Of a DNA stretch of 64,000 bases, positions 1 to 9,346 are shown in pieces. Below the pieces are notes generated by a model. The model was not told the DNA's origin and did no database searches. It saw only the letters and a program-made list of their open reading frames with translations. Position 1 is the stretch's first letter. Each line of letters opens with the position of its first letter. Where the stretch lies: positions 1,550,001-1,614,000 of the forward strand of contig NZ_LR594662.1 of NCBI RefSeq assembly GCF_901827175.1. Reading direction: 5' to 3'. Both the position numbers and the translations under genes were made by a program. The DNA comes from Variovorax sp. RA8 (GTDB lineage Bacteria > Pseudomonadota > Gammaproteobacteria > Burkholderiales > Burkholderiaceae_C).

Positions 1-1316
1 CGGTTGACGCCGCGGCAGAGGCGTTCAAGACCTGGTCGCGCACCGGGCCCAGCGAGCGTCGCGCTCTGCTGATGAAAGCCTCGCAGGCGCTAGAGGCCAA
101 GGCCGAATCCTTCGCGGCGGCCGTTGCTTCGGAAACTGGCGCCTCGGCGATCTGGGCGGGCTTCAATGTTCACCTTGCCGCCGGCATGCTACTGGAGGCT
201 GCGTCGCTCACAACCCAGATCAGCGGCGAAGTCATTCCCTCCGATGTACCGGGAAATCTTGCGATGGCTGTGCGGCAGCCCGCAGGCGTCGTCCTCGGCA
301 TTGCACCGTGGAATGCGCCGGTGATCCTCGCAGTTCGCGCCATCGCGACCCCTCTGGCCTGCGGCAACACCGTCGTGCTCAAGGGCAGCGAGATTTGTCC
401 CGCAACGCACGGTTTGATCATCGAGGCGCTGCAAGAGGCCGGCCTTCCCAAGGGCGTGGTGAACTTCGTCACCAATGCGCCGGCTGACGCCGCCGCCGTG
501 GTCGAAGCGATGATTGCCCACCCGGCCGTGCGCCGTGTGAACTTCACGGGCTCGACGCATGTCGGCAAGCTCATCGCCGCAACCTGCGCCAAGTACCTCA
601 AGCCCGTCGTGCTTGAACTCGGCGGCAAGGCACCGCTGGTCGTCCTCGATGACGCCGACGTGGATGCTGCCGTCAATGCGGCCGTCTTCGGGGCGTTTGC
701 CAACTCGGGACAGATCTGCATGTCGACGGAACGCATCGTTGTCGACGAAAGCATCGCCGACGATTTCGTTGCAAAGCTTGGCGCACGAGCCTCCAGCCTT
801 CCGCTGGGCGATCCGAGACTCGGCCCGGTCGTGCTCGGCTCCGTGGTGGACATGAGCACGGCCACGCGCTGCAACGAGCTGATCGACGATGCAATCGCCA
901 AGGGCGCCAAGCTGGTCACGGGCGGCAAGGCCAAGGACACGTTGATGCCCGCAACGCTGCTCGATCACGTCACATCGGGAATGCGCATCTTCCGCGAGGA
1001 AGCCTTCGGTCCGGTGAAGGGCATCGTGCGCGTCAGCGGCGTCGAAGCGGCGGTCGCTTGTGCCAACGATAACGAGTACGGCCTGGCAGCCGCGGTCTTT
1101 GGCCGCGACGTGGCGCGAGCCATCGAAGTGGCAGGACGCATTGAGTCCGGCATCTGCCACGTGAACGGTCCCACGGTGCACGACGAAGCTCAGATGCCGT
1201 TCGGAGGCGTCAAGGGCAGCGGCATCGGACGCTTTGGCGGCAAGGCCGGGGTTGATGCCTTCACCGAACTGCGCTGGCTGACGGTACAGACGGCGCCGCG
1301 TCACTACCCCTTCTAA
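1..1316 (+). CDS. NAD(P)-dependent aldehyde dehydrogenase, aryl-aldehyde type (5' end outside window)
   Basis: The reading frame is open from base 3 and has no start in the window, so the N-terminus is missing; about 437 codons are present. The protein oxidises an aldehyde to its carboxylic acid. The ELGGK segment carries the general-base Glu, SGQICMS carries the catalytic Cys, and FTGSTHVG belongs to the cofactor fold. Overall it looks like the vanillin/salicylaldehyde/benzaldehyde dehydrogenase branch. It lies upstream of a Bug binding protein and pobA on the same strand, which suggests it makes 4-hydroxybenzoate or a relative for PobA. Family assignment is strong. The exact substrate is inferred from context only. 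Confidence 0.85.
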   Translation, partial: VDAAAEAFKTWSRTGPSERRALLMKASQALEAKAESFAAAVASETGASAIWAGFNVHLAAGMLLEAASLTTQISGEVIPSDVPGNLAMAVRQPAGVVLGIAPWNAPVILAVRAIATPLACGNTVVLKGSEICPATHGLIIEALQEAGLPKGVVNFVTNAPADAAAVVEAMIAHPAVRRVNFTGSTHVGKLIAATCAKYLKPVVLELGGKAPLVVLDDADVDAAVNAAVFGAFANSGQICMSTERIVVDESIADDFVAKLGARASSLPLGDPRLGPVVLGSVVDMSTATRCNELIDDAIAKGAKLVTGGKAKDTLMPATLLDHVTSGMRIFREEAFGPVKGIVRVSGVEAAVACANDNEYGLAAAVFGRDVARAIEVAGRIESGICHVNGPTVHDEAQMPFGGVKGSGIGRFGGKAGVDAFTELRWLTVQTAPRHYPF

Positions 1317-1399
1317 CCTTCTCGCTGCCCGCTGGCAGGACCCCGACCGCCTTGCGGCCGGGCGTGGGGCGGTGCGCCCAAAAACTTAAGGAGACAAGA

Positions 1400-2407
1400 G
1401 TGAGCTTCATTCAATTTCGACGGTTCGCGAAGACATCCGCCGCCCGCTGCGCCGGCCTGGTCGCCTCCGCCGCCCTGGCTTTCGCCTTGCCCGGCGCCGC
1501 CGTTGCCCAAGTCTGGCCGACAAAGCCTATAAAGGTCATCGTCAACTTCCCGCCGGGCGGCGCGGCGGACCAGATCGCAAGGTCTCTGACGCAGCCGCTG
1601 CAAGAGGCGCTGGGCCAGCCGGTGGTCGTCGAGAACAAGAGCGGTGCCGGCGGCAACATCGGTGGCGAGGCGGTGGCAAAGGCCGCGCCCGATGGCTACA
1701 CGCTCCTGATGAGCTCGGGCGGCATGGTTTCGGTCAACCCGCACATCTATCCCAAGATGCCGTTCGATCCGGCCAAGGACCTGGTCCCGGTGGCTTCGGC
1801 AGCGCGCGTGCTTGTCTTCCTCGTGACGCAGCCATCTTTTCCTGCGAAGGACGCCAAGGACTTTCTGGCGCACCTTAAGGCGAATCCGGGCAAGCTGTCA
1901 TTCGGCTCGCCGGGCAACGGCAGTTCGCCTCATCTGGCCGCCGAGATGATGAAGTCACAGGCGGGCGTCTTTGCGACGCACGTCCCCTACCGCGGCGCCG
2001 CACCTGCTCTCAACGATCTGCTGGCGGGCCAGCTGGACTTTCTGTTCGATCCCGGCGTGGCCATCCCGCACATCAAGGCGGGCAAGGTGAGAGTGCTTGC
2101 CGTTGGCAGCCCCAAGCGCTCGCCATTGTTTCCCGATGTGCCGACCTTGGACGAGTTGGGGCTCAAAGGCTTCGATGCCGACACAGTGTTCGGCTTCTAT
2201 GCGCCCGCCGGCACGCCCGCGGAAATCATCGCCCGCTTGAATCGTGAGATCAATAAGGCACTCACGTTGCCGGGACCGCGTGAACGAATTGCAGCGCTCG
2301 GCGGTGAAGTGGCGCCCATGACCCCGGCCCAGTTCCATGACAAGGCGCTGGAGGACGGCAAGCGATTCGGCAAGGTCATTCGCGAGAGAAAGATTCTCGG
2401 CGACTGA
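1400..2407 (+). CDS. Bug/TctC family tripartite tricarboxylate transporter substrate-binding protein
   Basis: This is a periplasmic solute-binding protein of the Bug (TctC) family, 335 aa. The GTG at 1400 is chosen because AAGGAG lies at 1388-1393, while an upstream in-frame start lacks such a site. A signal peptide with a hydrophobic core ends near AVAQ, followed by the family hallmark WPTKPIKVIVNFPPGG and later ENKSGAGGNIGGE. The gene sits between an aldehyde dehydrogenase and pobA, about 80 bases from each, so it probably binds an aromatic acid or related carboxylate. No TctA or TctB membrane subunits are nearby. Confidence 0.9.
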   Translation: MSFIQFRRFAKTSAARCAGLVASAALAFALPGAAVAQVWPTKPIKVIVNFPPGGAADQIARSLTQPLQEALGQPVVVENKSGAGGNIGGEAVAKAAPDGYTLLMSSGGMVSVNPHIYPKMPFDPAKDLVPVASAARVLVFLVTQPSFPAKDAKDFLAHLKANPGKLSFGSPGNGSSPHLAAEMMKSQAGVFATHVPYRGAAPALNDLLAGQLDFLFDPGVAIPHIKAGKVRVLAVGSPKRSPLFPDVPTLDELGLKGFDADTVFGFYAPAGTPAEIIARLNREINKALTLPGPRERIAALGGEVAPMTPAQFHDKALEDGKRFGKVIRERKILGD

Positions 2408-3661
<1,254 letters not shown>

Positions 3662-3916
3662 GCACACGCGAGCTGCCCACTTGAAGGCTTACGCGGTCGC
3701 CGGCGTCCCGAAAGCCATGACGAGCGGGCATGACTTTTTCGCAATAAAGCAATTTTCCGGGATCCCGTCCTTCCTTGAAACTGGCGTTCCTGCAAGGCGC
3801 AACGGCCCCACCCAGTCCAACACTCAACCGCTCACCCTGGAGTTCGCCATGACCCTTGAATCGGAATCCGTCCTCGGCGTGTTGCCACCACCGAACCTGT
3901 CCACTGTGAAGACATT

Positions 3917-4840
3917 ATGAAGATCACCATCGTCGGCGCAGGAGCCATGGGCTCCTTCTTCGGAGGCCTGCTGGCTGAAAGTGGCAATGACGTCACGTTG
4001 GTCGACGTCAACGACGCGCACATCGACGTGATCAGCGCCGACGGACTTCGCCTGGAAACTGACAGCGGCGACCGGCAGGTCAGGTCGCTTCGGGTCTGCC
4101 GGCCGGAGGGGGCCACCGATCTTCCGCAACTTCTGGTCGTATTCACCAAGACGCTGCACACCGGCGCTGCGCTCTCTGGAGTGCAGCACCTCATTGGTCC
4201 CGACGTGCATGTGCTGTCCTTGCAGAACGGCCTGGGCAATGTCGAGAAAATTGCCGAGTTTGTCTCGCCGGAGCGCATTCTGATCGGCGTGACCACCTGG
4301 CCGGCCGACATGGTCGCACCCGGTCATGTGCACTCGCATGGCAAGGGCGTTGTGCGGCTGATGGCTGCCGATGGCGTTTCCCGACCGATCGTTTCCCAGG
4401 TTTCCGAGACGCTCTCTGGCGCCGGTCTTGCGTGCACTTCCGATTCCACCGTGTGGGCTGCGATCTGGGAGAAAGTCGCGTTCAACGCCGCGCTCAACAG
4501 CATCTGCGCCGTTTCCGGCTGCACCGTTGATCAACTCGGGCTGGTGTCTGATGGGAAGCGGCTGGCCGATGAAGTGATCCTGGAGGTTCTCTCGGTTGCG
4601 CAGCGCCTGGGCATCGACGTCGATGTTGCCAAGTGCAAAGCCAGCGTCGCGGGTGCCATTGCCCAGCACAAGGGCCACAAGCCATCGATGCTGCAAGACG
4701 TCCTGGCAGGACGCCGCACGGAGATTGAAGCCATCAACGGTGCGGCGGTCGCGGCAGCAGGGCGCGTCAACTTGAAGCTGCCCACAACCGAGACGCTGCT
4801 GTCGCTGGTGCGCCTGGCTGAAGCGCGTGCCGTTGCCTGA
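3917..4840 (+). CDS. 2-dehydropantoate 2-reductase (PanE/ApbA) family protein
   Basis: This is a 307-aa ketopantoate reductase family protein using NADPH. The Rossmann motif GAGAMG is at residues 7-12. A WEKVAFNAALNS segment contains the family's catalytic Lys, and TEIEAINGA contains the conserved Glu. It lies between pobA and a Bug protein in an apparently catabolic cluster, so it may be a paralogue reducing a 2-oxo acid other than ketopantoate. The 255 bases separating it from pobA contain no convincing gene. The start ATG directly follows a long AT-poor leader with no strong ribosome binding site. Confidence 0.82.
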   Translation: MKITIVGAGAMGSFFGGLLAESGNDVTLVDVNDAHIDVISADGLRLETDSGDRQVRSLRVCRPEGATDLPQLLVVFTKTLHTGAALSGVQHLIGPDVHVLSLQNGLGNVEKIAEFVSPERILIGVTTWPADMVAPGHVHSHGKGVVRLMAADGVSRPIVSQVSETLSGAGLACTSDSTVWAAIWEKVAFNAALNSICAVSGCTVDQLGLVSDGKRLADEVILEVLSVAQRLGIDVDVAKCKASVAGAIAQHKGHKPSMLQDVLAGRRTEIEAINGAAVAAAGRVNLKLPTTETLLSLVRLAEARAVA

Positions 4841-4884
4841 CCTTATCGATCCATTTCCCGTCCATCAATTCTTTGGAGACAATC

Positions 4885-5859
4885 ATGAAGCTCTCGAAAT
4901 TCCTCGCTTTGAGTTGCGCAACGCTGTCGTTCGCGGCGACCGCGGTCAGCGCGGCCGACGTCTACCCCACCAAGCCCATTCGTTGGGTGGTTGCGTATTC
5001 AGCTGGGGGCGGCTCCGATGCGCTGGCGCGCGCAGTCGGCGCCCAGCTTTCCAAGCAGCTTGGTCAGTCGGTCCTGATCGACAACAAGCCAGGTGGCGCC
5101 ACTGTGATCGGTGCGGATGCCGTCGCGAAGTCGCCCGGCGATGGCTACACCATCCTGACTGCGGACAATGGCACCTTGATCTTCAACACGGCGCTGTTCA
5201 AGAAGTTGCCCTATGACCCGAACAAGGACTTTGCACCGATTGGCCTCATGGCCAAATTTCCTCTCGTGCTGGCTGTCAATCCCAACGCGGGCTACGGCAG
5301 CGCAAAGGATCTCATCGAAGCCATGCGCAAACAGCCCGGCAAGCTGAGCTACGCGACGCCGGGTGTCGGCAGTCCGCATCACCTGGCCATGGAGATGCTC
5401 AAGGAGCGAGCCAAGATCGACGTGGTCCACGTCGCTTACAAGGGCGCCGCGCCCGCGATCCAGGACGTAGTGGGCGGCCAACTTCCCCTCATGGTGGTGG
5501 ACACTGCCGCTGGCATGCAGATGATGAAGGCTGGCAAGCTCAAGCCTTTGGCGACGTTCTCCAAGACCCGTCTTCCGTCAATGCCGGAGGTGCCAACCCT
5601 GATTGAACTGGGGTACACCGACATCGAGGCGGCTGCATGGCAAGGCCTGGTCGTGCCGTCTTCGACGCCGAAGGATGTGATTGCCAAGCTGAGTTCGGAG
5701 CTCCAGAAGGCAATCGCGTCGCCTGCCATCAAGACGCAATTCGCGACCATGGGCCTGGAACCGACACCCAGCGATGCGGCCGTGATGGCCAAGCACTGGA
5801 GCGATGAATCCAAATACTGGCCCAAACTCATTCGGGACCGCCAAATCAGCCTCGACTAG
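4885..5859 (+). CDS. Bug/TctC family substrate-binding protein
   Basis: This is a periplasmic Bug-family binding protein, 324 aa. ATG 4885 is preferred over the in-frame ATG at 4873 because TTGGAGA lies just upstream and the signal peptide then begins MKLSKFLAL. A signal peptide ends near VSAAD, followed by YPTKPIRWVVAYSAGG and DNKPGGATVIGADAV. It is the last intact gene of the pobA-side cluster, 44 bases after the PanE-like gene, and is probably cotranscribed with it. It differs clearly from the Bug protein at 1400, so it probably has a different ligand. Confidence 0.9.
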   Translation: MKLSKFLALSCATLSFAATAVSAADVYPTKPIRWVVAYSAGGGSDALARAVGAQLSKQLGQSVLIDNKPGGATVIGADAVAKSPGDGYTILTADNGTLIFNTALFKKLPYDPNKDFAPIGLMAKFPLVLAVNPNAGYGSAKDLIEAMRKQPGKLSYATPGVGSPHHLAMEMLKERAKIDVVHVAYKGAAPAIQDVVGGQLPLMVVDTAAGMQMMKAGKLKPLATFSKTRLPSMPEVPTLIELGYTDIEAAAWQGLVVPSSTPKDVIAKLSSELQKAIASPAIKTQFATMGLEPTPSDAAVMAKHWSDESKYWPKLIRDRQISLD

Positions 5860-6149
5860 GCAGTCCTTGGGAGAACCCGAATGGTCGACAACGAAGCCGT
5901 CGACCGCGGACATTCGGCTGAAAGTAACCGGCGGCATTCAGCCTCGTCCTGCAGTTCGCCGTCGCAAACTGAGCGACAGCAACGGGGCCAAGACCGGACC
6001 TTCCCTTGGACCTCAGAATTTGGAGCACGCGTGGAGCCACTGATGTACCCCGTATACGTCCTTCGTGACGTTTCTGGCCAGGACACCATGGCGACTGGCC
6101 CGAGTTTGAGCTTCAAGAAGCGAACGGTGCGCGCTCGACATAGGGGTGC

Positions 6150-6278
6150 ATGGTGTCGGCTGGCATCGCAGCATTCCGCTTTGCCATCGGTACGGCCGTT
6201 GGAGTCGACTATGTTGAGCAGGAACTCAAAGCACGCGAAGGCGGCTCGAAGCTCATCGTTGAGCTTCGGTGCGCATGA
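6150..6278 (+). pseudogene. Short coding-like fragment beside IS end, possible glycine-zipper protein remnant
   Basis: This 42-codon stretch reads like real protein (AIGTAVGVDYVEQELKAREG followed by KLIVEL). The Gly/Ala-spaced helix and acidic tail resemble the end of a glycine-zipper outer-membrane lipoprotein. An in-frame stop lies three codons upstream, and the stretch ends 8 bases before the IS1182-like terminal repeat. It is probably a leftover of a gene destroyed by rearrangement. The identification is weak. Confidence 0.25.
6247..6268. other. Perfect 9-bp hairpin
   Basis: CGAAGCTCA and TGAGCTTCG form a perfect 9-bp inverted repeat around a 4-base loop, 19 bases outside the left IS end. 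No T-run follows on either side, so an intrinsic terminator is not supported. Confidence 0.4.
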
Positions 6279-6286
6279 CGAGAATC

Positions 6287-6307
6287 GGCCGAGGCCGTGT
6301 GAAAACG
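6287..6307 (+). repeat. Left terminal inverted repeat of the IS element
   Basis: The 21 bases beginning GGCCGAGGCCGTGTG pair with the right end at 20 of 21 positions. The single difference is A against G at base 16 of the repeat. The match stops abruptly outside this segment, which defines the element boundary. Confidence 0.85.
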
Positions 6308-6365
6308 GGTTGAATAGGTGACGGTGCTCGCCTAGATTGTGGCAACGCTACTGAAGGGCAGCTAC

Positions 6366-7814
6366 ATGAAGCGATTCATCGAAGGCGAGGATCGACAGCA
6401 GGTGACTCTGCTGCCAGAGTGCCTTGACGACTATATCGGCGAAGACAACCCGGTGCGAGTTGTCGATGCCTTCGTCGAGGAGCTGGATCTGCATGCACTG
6501 GGTTTTGGAGGTGTCGATCCGGCAGCCACCGGTCGACCCTCGTACCACCCCTCGGTCCTGCTGAAGCTCTACATCTACGGCTACCTGAACCGTATCCAAT
6601 CGAGCCGGCGCCTGGAGCGTGAGGCGCAGCGCAACGTCGAGCTGATGTGGCTCACCGGCCGGCTCGCTCCGGACTTCAAGACCATCGCCGACTTCCGTCA
6701 TGACAACGGAGCGGGCATTCGCAATGTCTGCCGCCGCTTCGTCGCCCTGTGCCGCGACCTCAAGCTGTTCTCCCACGCCATCGCTGCGATCGACGGCAGC
6801 AAGTTCAAGGCGGTCAACAGCCGCGACCGCAACTTCACGCCCGGCAAGATCGATGCGCGTCAGCGGCAGATCGAGCAGAGCATCCAGCGCTACCTCGATG
6901 CACTGGAGACAGCCGACCGCACGCAGCCGGCGGAGGTAGAGGCCAAGACCGAGCGGTTGACGGAGAAGATCAAGAAGCTGCGCGAGCAGATGAAGCAGCT
7001 CGATCGCACCAAGGAAGAATTGAAGAAGGAGCCTGATGGGCAACGCTCGCTCACCGATCCTGATGCGCGTTCGATGAACTCGCAAGCCAAGGGCTCCGGC
7101 CTGGTGGGCTACAACGTTCAGGCGGCGGTCGACGCCAGGCACCACCTGATAGTGGCGCACGAGGTCACCAACGAGGGCAACGACCGCGCGCAGCTCAGCA
7201 ACATGGCCAAGGCTGCACGCGAGGCGATGGGCAAGACCAGGCTACAGGCCCTTGCCGACCGCGGCTACTTCAACGGCACGGAGCTCAAGGCCTGCGAGGA
7301 CGCAGGCATCACGACCTACGTGCCAAAGCCGATGACCTCGGGCGCCAAGGCCGAAGGCCGCTTCGACAAGAGCGACTTCATCTACATCGCGAAGGCCGAC
7401 GAGTATCAGTGCCCTGCGGGCGAACGGGCCATCTACAGGTTCAGCACGCTCGAGCGAAATGGCCTCCAAGCGCGTCTCTATTGGACCAGTGCCTGTCCCT
7501 CATGCCCATTGAAAAAGCAGTGTACGACCGGCGACTATCGCCGCATCCGTCGCTGGGAGCACGAAGAGGTGCTTGAGCGCGTCCAGCAACGCCTGGACCG
7601 CAAGCCTGTCGCGATGACGCTGAGAAGGTGCACGGTTGAGCACGTGTTCGGCACACTGAAGTACTGGATGGGTTCAACCCACTTCCTCACCAAGACGCTG
7701 GCGCACGTGAGCACCGAAATGAGCCTGCACGTGTTGGCATACAACCTGAAGCGGGTGATCGCGATCCTGGGTATTGCCAGAACGATGAAGGCGGTCAGGC
7801 TGGTGGGGGCGTGA
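6366..7814 (+). CDS. IS1182 family DDE transposase
   Basis: This is a 482-aa transposase. An N-terminal DUF772-type domain (GRPSYHPSVLLKLYIYGYLN) is followed by a DDE core with Asp near residue 143 (AIDGSKF), Asp near 298 (ADRGYFNG) and Glu near 425 (TVEHVFGTLKYW). A charged coiled-coil insert lies between the first Asp and the rest of the core. A Cys-rich segment (CPSCPLKKQC) precedes the last motif, as is usual in this family. The start at 6366 is chosen for GAAGGG just upstream; GTG 6339 is an alternative. The frame is intact, so the element may be active. Confidence 0.93.
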   Translation: MKRFIEGEDRQQVTLLPECLDDYIGEDNPVRVVDAFVEELDLHALGFGGVDPAATGRPSYHPSVLLKLYIYGYLNRIQSSRRLEREAQRNVELMWLTGRLAPDFKTIADFRHDNGAGIRNVCRRFVALCRDLKLFSHAIAAIDGSKFKAVNSRDRNFTPGKIDARQRQIEQSIQRYLDALETADRTQPAEVEAKTERLTEKIKKLREQMKQLDRTKEELKKEPDGQRSLTDPDARSMNSQAKGSGLVGYNVQAAVDARHHLIVAHEVTNEGNDRAQLSNMAKAAREAMGKTRLQALADRGYFNGTELKACEDAGITTYVPKPMTSGAKAEGRFDKSDFIYIAKADEYQCPAGERAIYRFSTLERNGLQARLYWTSACPSCPLKKQCTTGDYRRIRRWEHEEVLERVQQRLDRKPVAMTLRRCTVEHVFGTLKYWMGSTHFLTKTLAHVSTEMSLHVLAYNLKRVIAILGIARTMKAVRLVGA

Positions 7815-7955
7815 GCCTCTTCAAGTGCCCTTTGCAGCTTGCGCAGCCACGCTCGATCGGACCACCCGCGCGTTTGTGCAACGGGCCCACTGGATGACTC
7901 GGTGCGCCGATGATGCCCACATGGGCGCCGGTTCGGCATACTCGCTAGTCAAAGC

Positions 7956-7976
7956 CGTTTCCACACGGCCTCGGCC
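7956..7976 (-). repeat. Right terminal inverted repeat of the IS element
   Basis: The reverse complement of this segment matches the left end at 20 of 21 positions. The transposase stop codon lies 142 bases inside, and the interval carries no gene. Confidence 0.85.
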
Positions 7977-8001
7977 AGAAGCGGAAGTTCGTCGCGACCG
8001 C

Positions 8002-8166
8002 CTAAGTTCTCCGACTCAGGGCAGCGGGCGGAACGCAGCGTTGGTACTCGGCTTCTGCAAGGCTGAAGAGCCACTTGTCGGTGTCAACTTGCTCGATCGG
8101 CACGTTGATGACGTGGCAGAAAGCCGATTGCGAGAGAACGAGGTCGGTGCGAATGATGTCGGTCAT
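8002..8166 (-). pseudogene. 5' fragment of a gene of unknown function, truncated near the IS element
   Basis: The ATG at 8166 has an excellent AAAGGAG site 6-7 bases upstream. The first roughly 45 residues (MTDIIRTDLVLSQSAFCHVI, later EAEYQRCVPPA) read like a normal conserved protein. The frame then degenerates and stops after 54 codons, only 26 bases from the right IS end. I recall similar N-termini (SPEAEYQxC-like) in conserved hypothetical proteins of Burkholderiales, but cannot name a function. It would have been the last gene of the minus-strand operon beginning at 11812. The truncation is most simply explained by an IS-associated deletion. Confidence 0.5.
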
Positions 8167-8336
8167 GGAAACTCCTTTGAAGGGTTGACAGTGGATTGAG
8201 GTGGGCTGCCTGACGGCGATTGGCACTTCATATGGCGTCGGCGACAGAGCAACTTTCTCAAGTACCCGTTGCGGATGAATTTCGATGACCGTGGGTACGA
8301 TTTCAGATGAAACGCGCGTGATGCATTAACGCTGAG

Positions 8337-9332
8337 TCACCTTGGCTCAGGCTCAGGCAGTAGAAGAATTTTTCCCACGCTCTCACCCGTTTCCATCCGC
8401 CGATGTGCCTGAGCGGCCTCGGCAAGCGGATAGGTGCTGTCGATCACGGGGCGGAGAGTTCCAATGGCGAACGCGTTGAGCCAACGTTCCGCAAAGCGTC
8501 GCGTCATCGCTTGCTTAACTTCAGGAGGTCGGGACTTCATGACGGTTCCGAAGATCTGCAGGTGGCGGTACAGCACCGCGTCCATCGGGAGCGTTGCACC
8601 CGCAGCTCCCCCGAGGAGGCCAACCACCACCATGCGGCCGCCCACCGCCAGCGACCGGACATTGCGCTCCAGGTAAGAAGCGCCAATGAAATCGATGACG
8701 ACGTCGACGCCCTTGCCGCCTGTTTTCTCGGTCACAACGGTTTGGAAGTCCTCGGTGCGGTAATCGATCACCTCATCGGCGCCGAAGCCACGAACCGCTT
8801 CTCGCTTATCGCCGCCGGTCGTAGCGAAGACTCGCGCGCCTGCCGCATGGGCGAGCTGCACTGCCGCAGAACCGACTCCTCCGGCCGCGGCATGGATCAG
8901 GACGGATTCGCCAGCTTGCAGGCGACCGAGGTGAAAGAGCGCCTCGTGTGCGGTCACAAACACCTCGGCAATGGCGCCGGCGTCGACAAGCCTGAGGCTC
9001 TCCGGAACGGGCATCGCCATGCGGTAGTCGATGCGTGAGAACTCGGCGTACGCACCTCCTCCGACGATGCCCATGACGCGATCGCCAACGGAGAAGCCTT
9101 CCACCTCGGGGCCGAAGTCGACCACTGTTCCGGCGATTTCCAGGCCCATGATGTCCGAGTCGCCGAAGAATGCGCGGCCATAGGCCCCTTTGCGGTGCGA
9201 CATGTCGGCGCGATTAACGCCGATGGATACGTTGCGCACCAGAAGGTCGTGCGGTCGGACCTCTGGACGTGCGGTCTCACGGGGCACCAGGACTTCGGGG
9301 CCACCGAAGTCGTCGAAAACTATGGCTTGCAT
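8337..9332 (-). CDS. MDR-family NADPH:quinone oxidoreductase / zinc-independent alcohol dehydrogenase
   Basis: This is a 331-aa medium-chain dehydrogenase/reductase of the quinone oxidoreductase type. It has a GroES-like N-terminal domain (GVNRADMSHRKG) and a cofactor fold with HAAAGGVGSAAVQLA near residues 147-161. The structural-zinc cysteines of true alcohol dehydrogenases are absent. It starts 14 bases after the preceding Bug gene, so the two are cotranscribed. Such enzymes reduce quinones or enoyl-type double bonds; the substrate here is unknown. Context with an aldehyde dehydrogenase and a Bug protein suggests a catabolic role. Confidence 0.85.
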   Translation of the reverse strand: MQAIVFDDFGGPEVLVPRETARPEVRPHDLLVRNVSIGVNRADMSHRKGAYGRAFFGDSDIMGLEIAGTVVDFGPEVEGFSVGDRVMGIVGGGAYAEFSRIDYRMAMPVPESLRLVDAGAIAEVFVTAHEALFHLGRLQAGESVLIHAAAGGVGSAAVQLAHAAGARVFATTGGDKREAVRGFGADEVIDYRTEDFQTVVTEKTGGKGVDVVIDFIGASYLERNVRSLAVGGRMVVVGLLGGAAGATLPMDAVLYRHLQIFGTVMKSRPPEVKQAMTRRFAERWLNAFAIGTLRPVIDSTYPLAEAAQAHRRMETGESVGKILLLPEPEPR

Positions 9333-9346
9333 TTCATCTTTCTGTT

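Larger units (their letters stand above)
5860..6286. other. Non-coding stretch between Bug gene and IS element, with decayed sequence
   Basis: These 427 bases hold no gene I can recognise. The only coding-like piece is a 42-codon stretch at 6150-6278. A perfect 9-bp hairpin lies at 6247-6268. An apparent reading frame across 5881-6321 has an unusual Ser/Arg-rich composition and runs into the IS end, so it is not called as a gene. Confidence 0.5.
6287..7976 (+). mobile_element. IS1182-family-like insertion sequence, apparently complete
   Basis: The element is 1690 bp. Its outermost 21 bases match as inverted repeats at 20 of 21 positions (6287-6307 and 7956-7976), and it carries one intact DDE transposase gene. 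No convincing target duplication flanks it: AGAA occurs close to both ends but is offset by two bases on the left. Both sides hold broken gene fragments, which suggests deletion or recombination at the element after insertion. Confidence 0.85.

Noticed and set aside
5881..6321. Open frame of 146 codons before the IS transposase
   Set aside because: Its composition is Ser/Arg-rich with no recognisable motif, it has no ribosome binding site, and it runs across the IS terminal repeat.
6281..7980. AGAA target-site duplication of the IS element
   Set aside because: The left copy is two bases away from the terminal repeat while the right copy is adjacent, so it is not a clean duplication.
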